A stretch of 64,000 nucleotides of DNA, taken from positions 99,972,829 to 100,036,828 of the forward strand of contig NC_030677.2 of the NCBI RefSeq assembly GCF_000004195.4. Direction: 5' to 3'. The notes under the pieces were generated by a model that had not been told where the DNA came from, ran no database searches, and was given only the letters and a program-made list of their open reading frames with translations. Position 1 is the first letter of the stretch. Each line of letters starts with the position of its first letter. This document shows, in pieces, positions 1 through 12,202 of this stretch. Source of the DNA: Xenopus tropicalis. Lineage: Eukaryota; Chordata; Amphibia; Anura; Pipidae. The translations under genes were made by a program, and so were the position numbers.

Positions 1-599
1 TGGGTTGTCTCCTCTTCTGCTGTACGGTAGAAATACTATGCTATGTTGCCTAAACTAAGATTGACCTAAACAAGGGAACAGTTGGCGTATTTGCACCTTT
101 TTATTTACCCCTACCTTTAAATATGGATTTTTACTGGCTGTGCCACTTGCTAACTCTTTTCACCTGTTTGCCACTTGTTGTTCAATATGATTATGTATAT
201 TTCCGCAGAATATACTGAGTTTTTAAAAAATATATATATATTTTTTTAAAAGGTAAAATATACCAACATTTGTATATTGATTATTTTAGACTTTCATTGA
301 ATATAGTATTTGGGTGTGCTGGACAGTTTATTTATTTATTGGTCAGCCAGTAAAAATAAAGATTGGGGTCAGTGTTATAAACTGGGTAGAATGGGTAATT
401 AAGATAGTAACAAAAAGAGGTGACAATTTCAACAGTATGTAAATAAAGTTCATTTCAAACATACATGCATGAAATAGTAGCTTCCCTAAACAATGAAAGG
501 TAACTTGGGACATTACTGGTGTATCTGGGCTACAGCTCCTGGCATCTACTAATAGCTAAGATAAAATTCACAGGTAGGCTGGTATGGATACAATTCTAC
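1..599. other. AT-rich intergenic sequence, nothing recognised
   Basis: There is no coding similarity. A short AT run lies near 225-246. Confidence 0.6.
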
Positions 600-812
600 A
601 ATTCGCCACATACGCGGTGGCGCGATTTCAGTGAAGCCGCGGAAGTTGCCTTGAGAGGAAACTTCCGCGATTTCGCTGAAATCGCGCTGCCGCGTATGCC
701 ATCCCACCGGCGATTTACATTTTCGCCGGTGGGATGGCATTTCGGGGAGATTAGTCGCCCGCGAACAGGGAGATTTGTCGCGGGCGACTAATCTCCCCGT
801 GTGCCAGAGCCC
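600..812. repeat. palindromic MITE (GGGCTCTGG family), left end missing
   Basis: The arms are complementary around a centre near 655. The right end is complete, with the terminus ...GTGTGCCAGAGCCC followed by TAA (813-815). The outer left arm is lost. It shares its right arm with the copies at 23230, 29748, 46294, 51978 and 60094. Confidence 0.85.
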
Positions 813-815
813 TAA

Positions 816-1522
816 AACCACTATAAAATTGCTGGACAACAAATGAACATGATTAGCTTGTAGTTAATGGATTAAACTACATACAGATTTTAAAAAAGTA
901 CATTTATACCCTTACTATTTCAGATAATACCTAAACACACACTTTTTTTTTCAGCATAAATCCTCCACAAAGCCATGATACAGTTTTAAAGGTCATTTCT
1001 TAATGCCAGGATACTTCATTACTCCATTGCCCCTTTTGGGTAGTACCTATTTCAATCACACTGAATAGCTAGTATATAAACTTGTGAACCTCCTGTATTC
1101 TTGTATGCAGGAATTGCTTTTTTATAGGAAGTAATCTGGATGTGCACATTCTTTAAATGGCAGTTAACCTTAAAAAGTGCATAATTTTTAAATAGAACAT
1201 CTGTTTTTTTTTCCTGTTCCACTAATCACATAAAAAATGTTCCCCATAAAAGATGTGGGGGGCAGGGAGCCCACACTCCAGAAGGGGGAAACAAGAGTAT
1301 TCTTTTAATAAAGAAAAGCACTAGTGACTGCCCTTTCCCCCCCCCCCCCCACGAATCAGTAGGGAAATCCTGGTGTGGGTGGCCATGCTGGGGCACACAT
1401 ATGCGCATAATGGCTGAGTGCCCTGGGTCCTTATTATGCGCATGTCTTTGAGGTAGGTTCTTGCAACTCCGGTGGGAAAAGCTATTTAAGGTACCATTTA
1501 AGTTCTCCAGTAGAAACACATT
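816..1522. other. intergenic sequence, nothing recognised
   Basis: It is AT-rich with a C run at about 1340-1350. The open frames are short and show no familiar motif. Confidence 0.5.
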
Positions 1523-2010
1523 TAGGGGTATATTTATTATGCTGTGTAAAAAACGGCAAGAAAATTTGCCACACATCGGCAGGCTTCGCTGTGTAAATAC
1601 GGCGTAAAATCATCGTAATTTTTTTTACGCGTTTTTTCTTCCACTGGAACTTATTTCTGAGCAGCAATAGCAGCTGTACAGCCTTCTACTGGCCATGCTC
1701 TCAGAGCATCACTAACTGAAGAACTGTTAAAATTGATGCTGCTGAGCAATGTATCAATTTATGGCGCCCTAGGCAACCCAGTTGGCCACCTCGCCCCTAC
1801 ACCTGCATCACGCATCCCCCCCCCCGTGTGTTTTGGCGTGCATGCGCAGTTCGAATGGGGGGAGGGGCGATGTGCTATGCAAAGCGTCGCGGAACAGATC
1901 ACAGACTAGGGGTAGGCAGGAGAGGCTCCTGCCTGGCGCCCCCCAATCGTTGCGCCCTATGCAGCTGCCTCTTCTGCCTACCCTTAGTTCCAGCCCTGAG
2001 TGTATAGAAA
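1523..2010. repeat. MITE-like fragments
   Basis: A tract from about 1526 (TTTAGGGGTATATTTATTA) to 1640 resembles one end of a Xenopus palindromic element. From 1760 to 2000 is GC-rich sequence with paired GGCGCC motifs (GGCGCCCTAGGC and CTGGCGCCCCCC). Neither has two clear ends, so this is tentative. Confidence 0.35.
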
Positions 2011-3169
2011 GCAACTGAAAGAAAAAGTCATTATTTTTGGCTTATATGAAATTGTGTTTTGTAAACGTGAGCTGCCCCTTATAACTTTGCTTTCCTTATC
2101 ACAATTCTTTATGAGCTAGTCTAATAACCAGTGATTCTGGTCTACTCATTTGATATGATTTTGCTGTTCCACAAGCAGATGAACTGCTTTTTTATATTTG
2201 AAAACTTCTTCTGTAAAATTGTTTTGTTGGTCGTTATTAACATAACTAGTATTATATTCACAGCAGTCTTTTTACTAGTCCTGTTTAAAATGGCTACGCC
2301 AAAGAATCTGGCTGAACAGTGCACATGGCATAGGAAGTACGACTTGCTGTGACACACTAATGCTGCTCTTTCCTGGAAACCACCTACACTGCCATGTCAC
2401 GCACCACAAATTCTCAAACTGCCACATGCTGCCACCTAGAGGTTAGTCATTATAAAAACTGTCATAGTCTAAATAATTTCCTTTACTGAGAGGAGTTGTC
2501 TTGACAGATTCCTGTGAATAAGAACTTTGTCTTTGTAATCAGAGCAGCCACTCTGCCTCTGCTGCCTTGCTTTTTTCATTCTCTATAAAAAGTCATGACG
2601 TTCTTGCTGTGCCATTCAGTATGATGCTGTATACTCATTGGTGTGCACTGAAATCACTGAACTTTGTAAGAGGTCTAACATATATGTATGTTAATATGAA
2701 TAAAAGTGCTTCTCTTTAAGTAGGATGGAGTTTTGGCTGTTTTTCTGTTTGAGGAACTGTATTCGGAGTGGGCACATGTGTTAGCACAGAACCTCTTGTG
2801 TTGAAGTTTTCTTTAAATGGGCGGTTCAAGTTAACTTTTTGTATGCCATAAAATGGCCAGTTCTAATCAGCTTTCCAGTTGGACTTCATTAATTATGTTT
2901 CATAGTTTTTTGATAATTATTTGCTTTCTTTAACCCTTTCCAACTTTCAAATGAGGGTCACCGACAACACCAATCTCCAATTCTCTCATTTAAACCACTG
3001 CCTGGTTGCTACGTAAATTTGAACCCTAGCAACCATTTAACTGCTGTAATTCCAAACTGGAGGGTTGCTGAACAAAAAAATTAAATGATTACAAATCCAC
3101 CGCAGACTGATTGCAAATTGTCTTGAATTGTATTACAAGTTAACTCAGAGGTGAACAACGAGCCGTTAA
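2011..3169. other. intergenic sequence, nothing recognised
   Basis: AT-rich, no gene or clear repeat boundary. Confidence 0.5.
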
Positions 3170-3302
3170 AAATTTGCCCTATCTCAGGCCAAATGTCAAT
3201 TGGGCAGGCCCATAGTTAGTGCCCATACACGGGACGATAAGCTGCTGAATTGGTCTAAGGGACCAATATCGGCAGCTAGAATCGGCCTGTGTATGGCGAC
3301 CT
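3170..3302. repeat. fragment of AGGTGGCCATACACG-family MITE
   Basis: It ends in GTGTATGGCGACCT followed by TTA, the terminal repeat of this family. The interior (GGGCAGGCCCATAG, ACGATAAGCTGCTGAA) resembles the element at 11877-12199. The left end is not clear. Confidence 0.6.
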
Positions 3303-3427
3303 TTAGGTTTATTTTTCTTTAGGAAACAGAAATTCAGAAATTCATCTAGACAGGCAAAACAGGGCAATATTTGTTCCTCTACTTTAAAGTGTGCCTAGGA
3401 GGAATGGATTTAATCAATGTGCTAGAA

Positions 3428-4365
3428 CAGTGCTGTCCAACTTCTGTTGTACCGAGGGCCGCAATTTTTCCGACCTACGTGGTGGAGGGCCGATAATGGA
3501 AGCCAGTTTTGACCACTCCCCTTTTTGAAACCACACCCATTTGAAACCACACCCATGTTATCACATGACCATACCCATATTAATGGTTGTAGTACAGCAA
3601 AAAACTGCCATACTCTGCCTGCCCTACCCTGCCTGTGTGTGCCATACTCTGCCTTCCCTACCCTGCCTGTGTGTGCCATACTCTGCCTTCCCTGCCCTGC
3701 CTGTGTGTGCCATACTCTGCCTTCCCTACCCTGCCTGTGTGCCATACTTTCACTGTGTTTGCCATTCTTGGCTGGTTTGTGCCATATTTGGCCTGTGTGT
3801 GCCATACTCTGCCTGTGTGTGCCATACTCTGCCTGTGTGTGCCATACTCTGCCTTCCCTACCCTACCTGTGTGTGCCATACTCTGCTTGTCCTATGATGC
3901 CTGTGTGTATAGCACACAGGCAGCCTACAGTGACACAATGCTGGCACTGCTCCTACAGTCTGCACAATAACTATATATGAAAAAACTTTTTAATTGAAGT
4001 ACCACCTCAGTATGTCTATGTCAGTATATGTTCTTTTTGTAGTGTGCAGGAATTAGTTGTGGGTTTCTACTGCTCCTGAGGTGTGGACAGGGGAACAATG
4101 GGGGTGATTACAGCCTGAGCCTGAGGTGTGAACACTGCAGGGGGTGAACAATGCAGAGATTAAAAGGTGTGAACAACACAGGGGATTACATATTTAAACA
4201 ATACAGAGGGATTACAGCCTGAATCTGAGGTGAGAACCATGCAGGGGGCAGTTAATCACAGTACTGATACCATTTATAGTTTACACAAGAGTAAACCATC
4301 AAAGCAGCCAGACAGGTGGGGGGCCACACAGAGGGTGGTCGCGGGCCGCCAGTTGGACAGCACTG
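3428..4365. mobile_element. non-autonomous hAT-like element with internal minisatellite
   Basis: The terminal inverted repeats start CAGTGCTGTCCAACT and end AGTTGGACAGCACTG. They are flanked by the exact 8-bp duplication TGCTAGAA (3420-3427 and 4366-4373), the size typical of hAT insertions. Inside, 3607-3905 is a minisatellite built on GCCATACTCTGCC. There is no transposase. A second copy lies in reverse orientation at 35640-36763. Confidence 0.9.
3607..3905. repeat. minisatellite with 34-bp and 20-bp units
   Basis: GCCATACTCTGCC recurs at 3607, 3641, 3675 and 3709 (period 34). It then recurs with period 20 around 3781-3841. The long unit is the short unit plus 14 bp (TTCCCTACCCTGCC). Long open frames here only reflect the repeat. 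Confidence 0.9.
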
Positions 4366-4373
4366 TGCTAGAA

Positions 4374-4779
4374 TAAAGAGAAGCTTATGATTAAAGGTAA
4401 CAATGTAATATTTTGTTTTTTATGGAGTCATGGATGGAATTTTTTAAAAGGACACGTGACCAGACACATAGCCAAACCTTATACAGCAAATAAAGGGTAA
4501 TTTAGGATGTTTAAGCCCTGGGTGTTTGGAAGATCAAATCTCCCAGGTTCCTAGTGCGAAAACAATGGTAGGCAAGAGAGCCATGTGTCTTGGGTGCAGA
4601 TGGGGAGAAGTAATATAACAGGTAGTCATTAATGGGTGAGGAAAAGAGAGAAGCACAGGGGAGTGAATGATCTTTTTAATTCCTTTTATTATTTCCTTTC
4701 TACCTCAACCTCTTTACAGCTTTCAAATGGGGATCACTGATGCCAGCAACCAAAAACAACTATTGCTCTTGTTTTATTG
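4374..4779. other. intergenic sequence, nothing recognised
   Basis: No gene or repeat boundary seen. Confidence 0.5.
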
Positions 4780-5370
4780 TTAAATGGATACTGTCTTGAT
4801 TTTTATGGTATATTTTTTATTTCTAAATTACACTATTTACATAGTAAATAATTCACTTAAATTTAATTCATTTAAAATTTTATTCTTGAACCAACAAATG
4901 TATTTTTCTTAGCTGTAATATTGGTACGTAGGCAGTTATCTCAGTGCATTGTGTCTGAGTCTGAGCTTTCAGAAGGAGCCAGTGCTACACATTAGAACTG
5001 CTTTCAGATAACCTAATGTTTGTCCTACTCCCATGTAACTGGAGGAGTTGCAAGTCGGACTTGGATTTCTTACTATTGAGTGCTATTCTGATATCTACTG
5101 GGAGCTGCTATCTTGCTCCATTCCCATTGTTCTGCTGTTCAGCTGCTGGGAGGGGGGTTTATATCACTCCAACTTGCAGCTCAACAGTAAAAGTTCACAT
5201 GCTTGTGGCACCCTGGGAAATGAAGAATATGGCTAGCACCATGTGGAATTTCAAAATTAAATTAAAAAGATTAAAAAAATCAGATTTCAATGCAGGATTC
5301 TGCTGGAGAAGCTCTATTAACTCATGCGTTTTGGAAAAAAACATATTTTTCCATGACAGTATTCCTTTAA
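4780..5370. mobile_element. T2-type MITE (TTAA ends)
   Basis: Left end TTAAATGGATACTGTC and right end GACAGTATTCCTTTAA are inverted repeats with TTAA at both edges. This matches the TTAAAGGRR ends known for Xenopus T2 MITEs (Kolobok-like). The 141-codon open frame inside is not taken as a gene. Confidence 0.8.
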
Positions 5371-5663
5371 AGTTACTATTTATTCCTTATCTTTCTATTC
5401 AGACCTATCCTATTCATCTTCCAGCCTCTCAGTCAAATTAGTGCAAGGACAGCAGTGAAATGATAAATGAATACACATACATTTTTCAACCCTTCAGGTA
5501 TGAAACAGGTTAAGTCTTGCTGACTGAAGCGTTACTTTACATATTTAGCTGCAGCACTATTCCATTTCTTTCAGTGCTCACGCCCTCTGTGGGCTGGCAG
5601 TTCAGGGTTGGGTAACTAATCTGAACTATTTTCTGAGTAAGACAATTTTGCTGGTGCACCTGT

Positions 5664-5865
5664 AGGGTAAGAATCCACGGACTCCCACATGGCTTTCTAC
5701 TGGCAACAATAGGAGTCGCCTGTGGAAAGCCCTTTGTATCAGTTCATTTTCCGAAGTCGCGCAAAGTTGCTTTCAGGAGAAAACTTTGCACAACTAGGGC
5801 TTACCACTTGCAACTCTTTTTGTTTCCAGTGGCGGGTGACTGAACTGCTCCATGGGTTGTTACCC
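5664..5865. mobile_element. short MITE (GGGTAAGAATCC ends)
   Basis: Left GGGTAAGAATCCACGG and right CCATGGGTTGTTACCC are inverted repeats. The right flank TTA (5866-5868) is also the start of the TTAA of the next element, so the two abut exactly. The left flank is TAG. Confidence 0.65.
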
Positions 5866-6900
5866 TTAAAGGAGAACTAAACCCTAAAAATGAATATGGC
5901 TAGACATGCCATATTTTATATAATGAACTTATTTAACCAGCCTAAAGGTTCAACATCTCTATAGTAGTAATAATCCAGTCCTTTAAAGGAGAAGGAAAGC
6001 CTAAGTCACTTGGGGGTGCCAAAATGTTAGGCACCCCCAAGTGACTTAAATCGCTTACCTTGTACCCTGGGCTGGTGCCCCTGTTAAGAGAGAACCGCAC
6101 CAGCCTGGGGTAGCTGCGAGCGCTTCCTCCTTCCACGTTGGCGCACTGCAAATGAGCATTAGAGTGAAAAGCCAAACTTTAACAACAAAGTCGGTTTTTC
6201 ACTCTAATGCGCATACGCCGGCCCAGGGAATTCGCTGCAGAAGAAACACGGAAGAAGAAAGCGCTCGCTACAGGTACCCCGGGCTGGTGTGTTTTTTTCC
6301 TAACAGGGGCACCAGCCGGGGTAAAAATCGATTTAAGTCACTTGGGGGTGCCTAACATTTTGGCACCCCCAACTGACTTAGCCTTTCCTTCTCCTTTAAA
6401 GTTGTGACAGGGGATGACCATACTGGACACTTCTGTTAGAAGTGTCTGTGACACTCACATGCTCAGTATGTTCTGAGCAGCTGTTGAGAAGCTAAGCTTA
6501 GGGGTCGTCTGAAATTATTTAGCAAAGAAAATTATGTTTGTCTGTCATATAAGCTGATCCTAAGGGGCTGACAATTAAAGTCTGATGCTAGTAGCACTGA
6601 TTTCAGAGCTGCCATGCAGTAATCATCTGTGTTAATTACTAATCAGACTTATATTGTGACATTTATATTCTGTATATACAGTATATTGTGAGTCTGTCCC
6701 TAAGCTCAGTAACTGACAGCAGCACAGAGCATGTGCCGGGAATCAGCAGAAAAGAAGATGAGGAGCTACTGGGGCATTTCTGGGGGTACAGATCTTCATT
6801 GTTAAAGGGCAGGGGTTGCCTTGGGCTGGTACAGAAGCACACAACATAATTTACAACATTTTTAGCCTACGTCTTTAGTTAAGTTTTAGTTTTCTTTTAA
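5866..6900. mobile_element. T2-type MITE, interrupted by a second T2 MITE
   Basis: It starts TTAAAGGAGAACTAAACCC and ends AAGTTTTAGTTTTCTTTTAA, with TTAA at both edges. It is split by the element at 5983-6399. A related copy without that insertion begins near 32455. Confidence 0.8.
5983..6399. mobile_element. palindromic T2-type MITE nested in another
   Basis: The ends TTAAAGGAGAAGGAAAGCC and GGCTTTCCTTCTCCTTTAA (right copy GCCTTTCCTTCTCCTTTAA) form long inverted repeats. GGCACCCCCAAGTGACTTA arms occur on both sides. TTAA at both edges marks the target duplication. Related copies are at 12689-13007 and as a fragment near 36968-37008. Confidence 0.88.
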
Positions 6901-7060
6901 GGCATGCTTGGACTAGGCTGGCAGGACACAGGGACAAAACCCAGTGCCCATCTGAAGCACTGGTGCTCCCCCGATGACCTCCCTTCCACAAATTAAATGT
7001 TATTTGTAAATGACATTGAAAGTCAAAGCAGTATTTTGCATGTTTCTTCATAGGTCTATA

Positions 7061-7262
7061 AGTGTAAAGACACACTGAGCTACTAGTAGCAACTACTTGT
7101 CACGGCTAAAAAAAATAAACAATGCTGATAATTTACTGCTAATGGTCTGTATGTGTATTTTAGCAGAGGGAATTTTTCAGTATTGTCTATGGCAGGGGAT
7201 TTTCTGGTATTTAATAGCCATGACAAGTAGCTGCTACTAAGCAGCTCCATGTGTTTTCACCC
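7061..7262. repeat. palindromic MITE-like element
   Basis: The left arm (GAGCTACTAGTAGCAACTAC) and right arm (GTAGCTGCTACTAAGCAGCTC) pair, with shared TTGTCA/TGACAA inner segments. The outer ends AAAGACACAC and GTGTTTTCACC are degenerate. Confidence 0.6.
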
Positions 7263-8218
7263 ATAACCAATTAGCACCTGCTATATTGTTTAACTGGTCC
7301 AGATGATAAAAAAAATGTATAAATACAGTGCTATTTAGAAATGACTTTAACACAACTGAAAACTGGTAAGCAATGTATCGGAAAGTTGTTTAGTATTACA
7401 ATTGCTTTCATTAAGCAAAATGTTTTTTTTTTATTCCATGTCCTTTGAATATCAGAGATGTATTGTATGTCTAATGGAAATGTCCATGAATCTGTTAATA
7501 ATCTTAAAGTTCTGGACTCCACTCCAGGTTATTATTTATTCCCTGTAAAAGGTCCCTCTGGAAGAGACATCAGCTACAACTGATCAAATGTACAATAAAA
7601 TAATACATTCCTGTGCTGAGTTACAACTCACACACATTCTTAGGCACCAAATATTATAGCTAATGTCAAACGAGCCCAAACCAAAATCACTTATTCTAAC
7701 AGTGACAGATGATTTCCATGATACTCATTGTAGAGCAAAAACACGATGTCTAATGTTAGCCTACAGGTGTCATAGACCTAAAGATTGGAATATGTATTTA
7801 AATAAATGGATAATAATTATTTTATTTAATGTTTAATCAAGATATCTGTGCAGAAAATTGTAGGCTTTGATAGGCCAGTGGGCTTGTGTAAAAAAGGTGC
7901 ATAAATATTTACATATTGGGTACACAGCCTTTTTTGAAAGCAGAGGGACCTCAAGTCCCAGAATCCACCACTTCACAATGGAAGTGCAATTTTAAATCAC
8001 AAGTAGTTGCTATTTTATGTTCAGAATTTCTCCAAAATCTTAAAAAAAAAAATCTTCACTGTTTAGATAAAATCACATACAACAGCATATACAATAGCGA
8101 TCAGTCAATATTTTACTCCTAGGTGAATATAAGAACATAACATCATCAAGCTAGGCTGATAATAAGCATGGAAATAAATGCATGAACATGATAACATAGG
8201 TGATAACACAATTGTTTA
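7263..8218. other. intergenic sequence, nothing recognised
   Basis: AT-rich; short frames only. Confidence 0.5.
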
Positions 8219-8408
8219 GGTGAAGACACATGGGGCGATTAGTTGCCGCAACTTTTTAAAAAGTTGCGGCGACTAATCTGAGCAGCAAAAGCTTGCAAGC
8301 GTTTAGTCGCAACGACTTCTATTATATCCTATCCAAAAAAAAATCGCTGCAATTAGTCGCTGCAACGGACTTAGTTGCGGCGACTAATCACTCCGCGTGT
8401 CATCTCCC
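8219..8408. mobile_element. palindromic MITE (GAAGACACAYGGGG family)
   Basis: It starts GGTGAAGACACATGGGG and ends CGCGTGTCATCTCCC, flanked by TTA on both sides (8216-8218 and 8409-8411). Inner arms with TTGCGGCGACTAATC repeat in both directions. Related to 18915-19120. Confidence 0.8.
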
Positions 8409-8411
8409 TTA

Positions 8412-8989
8412 GGCTACATGCATGTGGAGTTACAGATGCAAGGAGGTAAAAAAATATACATTGATAAAGTAAGAACAGATAAGGTGAGGTTAAATCCAGG
8501 GAACTTAGAAAAAGAATATTGTTGTTTGGCTTTATTTGTAGGAATTGGCCCCAACCTACATGAAGAAGATCCCAAATGGAAAACTAATTTTATTGAAAAT
8601 TTTTACTCATAAGAATCAAATTTTGTGATTGTGCCCATTAATGGTGTATGTCACAACATCAACAAAAAAGGTTTTGAGGATAAAAGATTTGCATTTGTGT
8701 GTGGTGAGGTGGTCTGGGGGTTGAGAGAAGGTAAAGCTGATGTTAACTATTATTATTGTTTTCTTTTTATGTTGCTATGTGACTACATTTTTTTCAAGTA
8801 TGTAATACCAGCAAAAGCTCTACAGGGGGCAGACATGTATTGCTGAATGTGGAAGCAAATGCCATACAGTTGACGCTCATGCAAAAATTTCTATCACTTT
8901 TCTATAAAGTGTACTATTAAAGCCAGACATAGAGCTGGATTCAGGCAAAACTATGCATTTTTGAGTCAATATCTGCTCATTGTGTATGT
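8412..8989. other. intergenic sequence, nothing recognised
   Basis: Two frames of about 70 codons were read and show no motif. Confidence 0.45.
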
Positions 8990-10256
8990 TTGTATGTATG
9001 TAATGCACTATATGATTATGTAGTGCTGTGCAATTTTATAGAGTAGAAAAGTACCTACAGGGAGGAAAAAACATAATAATAATAAAAGACAGTAGAAAGG
9101 AGGTCCTTGCCCTGTAGAGCTTACAATCTTATTGGGTGGATAACATAACAAAACAAATTAAAGGGGAAACATGTACAGAGGTTTGGGCATTTGCCCTCAA
9201 GTGCCAGGACTAGACCAGGCAAGAGAAATTCTAGAGCTCCAAAAGGTAGGATTTCACTTTCTTTTTGAAAAAGAGTGAGTTTTCCCAACAGAGGAATTTA
9301 GGGATAGAAATCCAGAGGTAAAGAGCTGGAAGGTGGAAAAGTTTTAGACAAGAGTTGGCAGTGTGTGTGGAGGAGCAGAGAAGATGGCCAGGAAAGTGCA
9401 GTGAGACAAATAAAGAATTGTAGGAGAGGAGCAGAGGAGTGAAGGGCTTTAAATGTTAGCAGAAGGATTTTGTATGCTATCCTTTGCTTAACAGGCAGCC
9501 ATGACAGGGATTTTACCAGTGGATGAACATGTTCGCTTTTAGGAGAGAGCAGGAGGATTCTAGCTGGGATTGATTGCAGGGGAGAAGTTGGAGTTTTTAA
9601 AACCAGTGAGTAGGATATTGCAGTAGTCTAAACAGGATAGGGTAAGGGCATGAATTAGTGTTTTAGCTGTTACTTGTGAAAGAAAGGGGCATATATAGCT
9701 AATATTACACAAGAAAAATCATCAGGTTTTGGCAATGGCATTAATATGGTTAGAGAAGGAAAGTGATTGGCTCACGATAACCCCCCACGCAGAGTGCCAA
9801 AATAACAGGATTAATGGTCATGCTATTAATAATTACCATGAAAGGAGGAGAAGGTCCAGGTTTCCGTGGGAAGAAGGCCATGGTTAAGTTTGAGGTGGCT
9901 TTGGTTCATCCATGAGTAAATCATTAGAAGGAAGTTAGAGATCTGGGTCTGAGTGTCAGAGGTTAATGATGGGGTGTGTAGATATATTTGGATGTCATCT
10001 GCATACATGTGATATCTAAGGTCAAATGAAGAAAGGTTCTCCTAAAAAGAAAATGTATAGGGAGAACAGCAGAGGCCAAATACAGAACCCTGAAACACCC
10101 CAACATTAAGCTGAACCAGGGAAGAAAATCTGTTAGTAAAAGCAACAGAGAAGGAGTGGGTAGAAGGGTAGGAGGAAAACCAAGAAGCAGTTTGATCATG
10201 GATACCAAAGGAACAGAGTTGACTCCATGAACACAGCAGAATGTATGGAAGCACAC
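8990..10256 (-). pseudogene. L2/CR1-like LINE remnant with reverse transcriptase motifs
   Basis: Read on the minus strand, 10254-9826 carries decayed reverse transcriptase motifs. GVFQGSVFG corresponds to the GVPQGSVLG box, and MYADDIQIYLHTPS holds the catalytic YADD box. They lie in different frames, so the gene is broken. Downstream, at about 9137-8990, is a 3' tail beginning ATTGTAAGCTCTACAGGGCA and ending in TACATACATAC. That tail is shared with the plus-strand element at 57.7-58.0 kb and resembles L2 LINE 3' ends. The middle (9140-9800) is presumably the decayed C-terminal part of ORF2. L2 versus CR1/L3 cannot be decided by eye. Confidence 0.8.
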
Positions 10257-11300
10257 TGGCTTTTCTCTATTTGGGGCAAAAATAAGCTGAGGCTGCGCCT
10301 TGTGTGCCCTTGGCCTTAGTCCAAGGTGCCTTGATCATTTTTACTTACTGAGAGCGAGAATTATTCCTATGAGTACTGAAGGGAAACCTTGAATAAAAGA
10401 TGCTGACTCTTAGGGCTGCTTTCAAAATTATATGCCCCCATGCCTATCTGTCCTTGTTATGCTCATACCCGGTTAAGTCCAAACATACTCCTGATCCATC
10501 CAAACTCCGAAACTCCTGCAATAAGCAATTTAAGGCCAGAGCTGCCCATTCTTTAGTGGCACTTAAGGGTTTGGACACAAACCTCTTGTGTGTTCCTCTG
10601 CTAGCCAGTTAAAGACTAATTGGAATATAGATTCCTCAAAAGCAGGAAAGAGACAGAGAGAGATCTTTAATTGCTACTGGGAACAGTAGAAGAGTCACAA
10701 GAAGTCATTTGGCTATACCCCTTACAGAGATAACAGTCTAGCATAGTAGCTTTGGATATTTTCCCTCTTTCTTGGATCCCGCACACATTGTATTCACTTT
10801 TCAAGTAGAACTCCGGATTGGAAGAAGGCTGGGATACATTTAGGGGCTAAAACTAAAAGAACAAAAAAATACAGTAATAATTCAAGAAGGTTATAATTGA
10901 AAAAAACTGCTTTATTTCAGGGAAGGAAGTAACTGTAGCACATTTAGCTTTTAGGAGCATTAACAAACCTAGGAGACCTCTATTTTGCATTTGGGATCAA
11001 AAATTAGATGCTGGTATTACCCGATTACCACTGCTAGTAACGTTTTGCTCCAAGGCCCAACTTCTACTTGTGGTTTGAAGTCTGCTGATTTTAGAAAAAA
11101 CATTACTAGAAAAGACCATATACATATATGTGCCGAAACATCAGCTTATTATTTTGGACACCATATCATTTTTCTGTTACCAGGCCCAGATTTGTGGGAA
11201 GGCCACAAAGGCCCAGGCCTAGGCCCACTGGCCACATTTCCACTGGAAACTGGGCAGGTGATTTTTACAATTGTTTGAATCTCCTGCCTGCTTAGTCCCC
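10257..11300. other. intergenic sequence, nothing recognised
   Basis: No gene, no clear element ends. Confidence 0.45.
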
Positions 11301-11305
11301 AGTAG

Positions 11306-11440
11306 AAGCAATTGTGCAGAAAAAAGGGCAGCAAGAGGGGAGAGGGGGACTGAGATAGTGTGGGGGTGGGGTGGGGGAAGATGGGGAAGTGAGCAGGTGA
11401 AGTCTGGTTCTGGGGTGGAAGTGGGGGGGGGGGGGGGGGC
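11306..11440. repeat. purine-rich low-complexity tract with long G run
   Basis: The sequence is mostly G and A, with an uninterrupted G run near 11426-11439. Confidence 0.8.
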
Positions 11441-11876
11441 ATTGGGCCATGTGGCCTAAAGGGGCAAATTTTTTCAGTACAGCCCTGTCTGTAACTGAGA
11501 CTGGATTAAAATAAGCCATGTAAGAATAAGTAAAGTAATGCCTCAAAGGGGTAAAGCTCACAGCAAAAGAAACTACCACACATGCAATTGCTCACCCTTA
11601 TCCATTCATTGCCATATTGATAAGAGTGCCTGATATAATAGAGCTAAAAATGACAAATAGGCAAATGGTATCTACTTTTTTTTACCTTAATGTAGAATGC
11701 TTGTAACCAGTATCAGACTGGCGTGCTGGGGTACTGGTACTTTTTTCTACATTTTTCTGGTTCTGCTTCTGTTAAGCAGCAAAGCGATAAAATAGAACTC
11801 TGTGAATGGGTCTAGGTAAAGACAAGACAAATTTGTTGCCACAGACAAGCAGAAGAATCTAGGGAGGCCAGGGTAA

Positions 11877-12199
11877 AGGTGGCCACACCCGTTGCGATTC
11901 CCTCGCCAAACAAGCAGATCTTCTCCTGATATACCCATCTAAGGTGGCTGATATCGGGCTAATTCAATCTTTGGCCCTAGTGCTGGCATAGGTGCTGTTG
12001 GACCAAGGATTGCATCAACGAGCCAATGCAGTCCCTGATCCAATGGAAAATCAAACCTGACCAATCGAGATCTGCCCAATTTTAGACAAGATGTCAGCCG
12101 GGTAGGCCCATGGGGGTACCCATACACAGGCAGATAAGTTGCAGAATCGGTCTGAAGGACCCCAATCAGCAGCTGAAATCTGCCCATATATGGCCACCT
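11877..12199. mobile_element. AGGTGGCCATACACG-family MITE
   Basis: It starts AGGTGGCCACACCCG after TAA and ends ATATATGGCCACCT before TTA (12200-12202). The terminal repeats match those at 61181-61522. Confidence 0.8.
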
Positions 12200-12202
12200 T
12201 TA

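Noticed and set aside
3607..3905. Regularly spaced repeats resembling a CRISPR array
   Set aside because: The units are contiguous 34/20-bp minisatellite repeats without unique spacers, in an animal genome.
3422..3980. Long Cys/Pro- or His/Gly-rich frames in several reading frames on both strands
   Set aside because: They are translations of the minisatellite in the hAT-like element and stay open only because of unit composition.
5016..5441. 141-codon plus-strand frame
   Set aside because: Lies within and just beyond a T2 MITE; no family resemblance.
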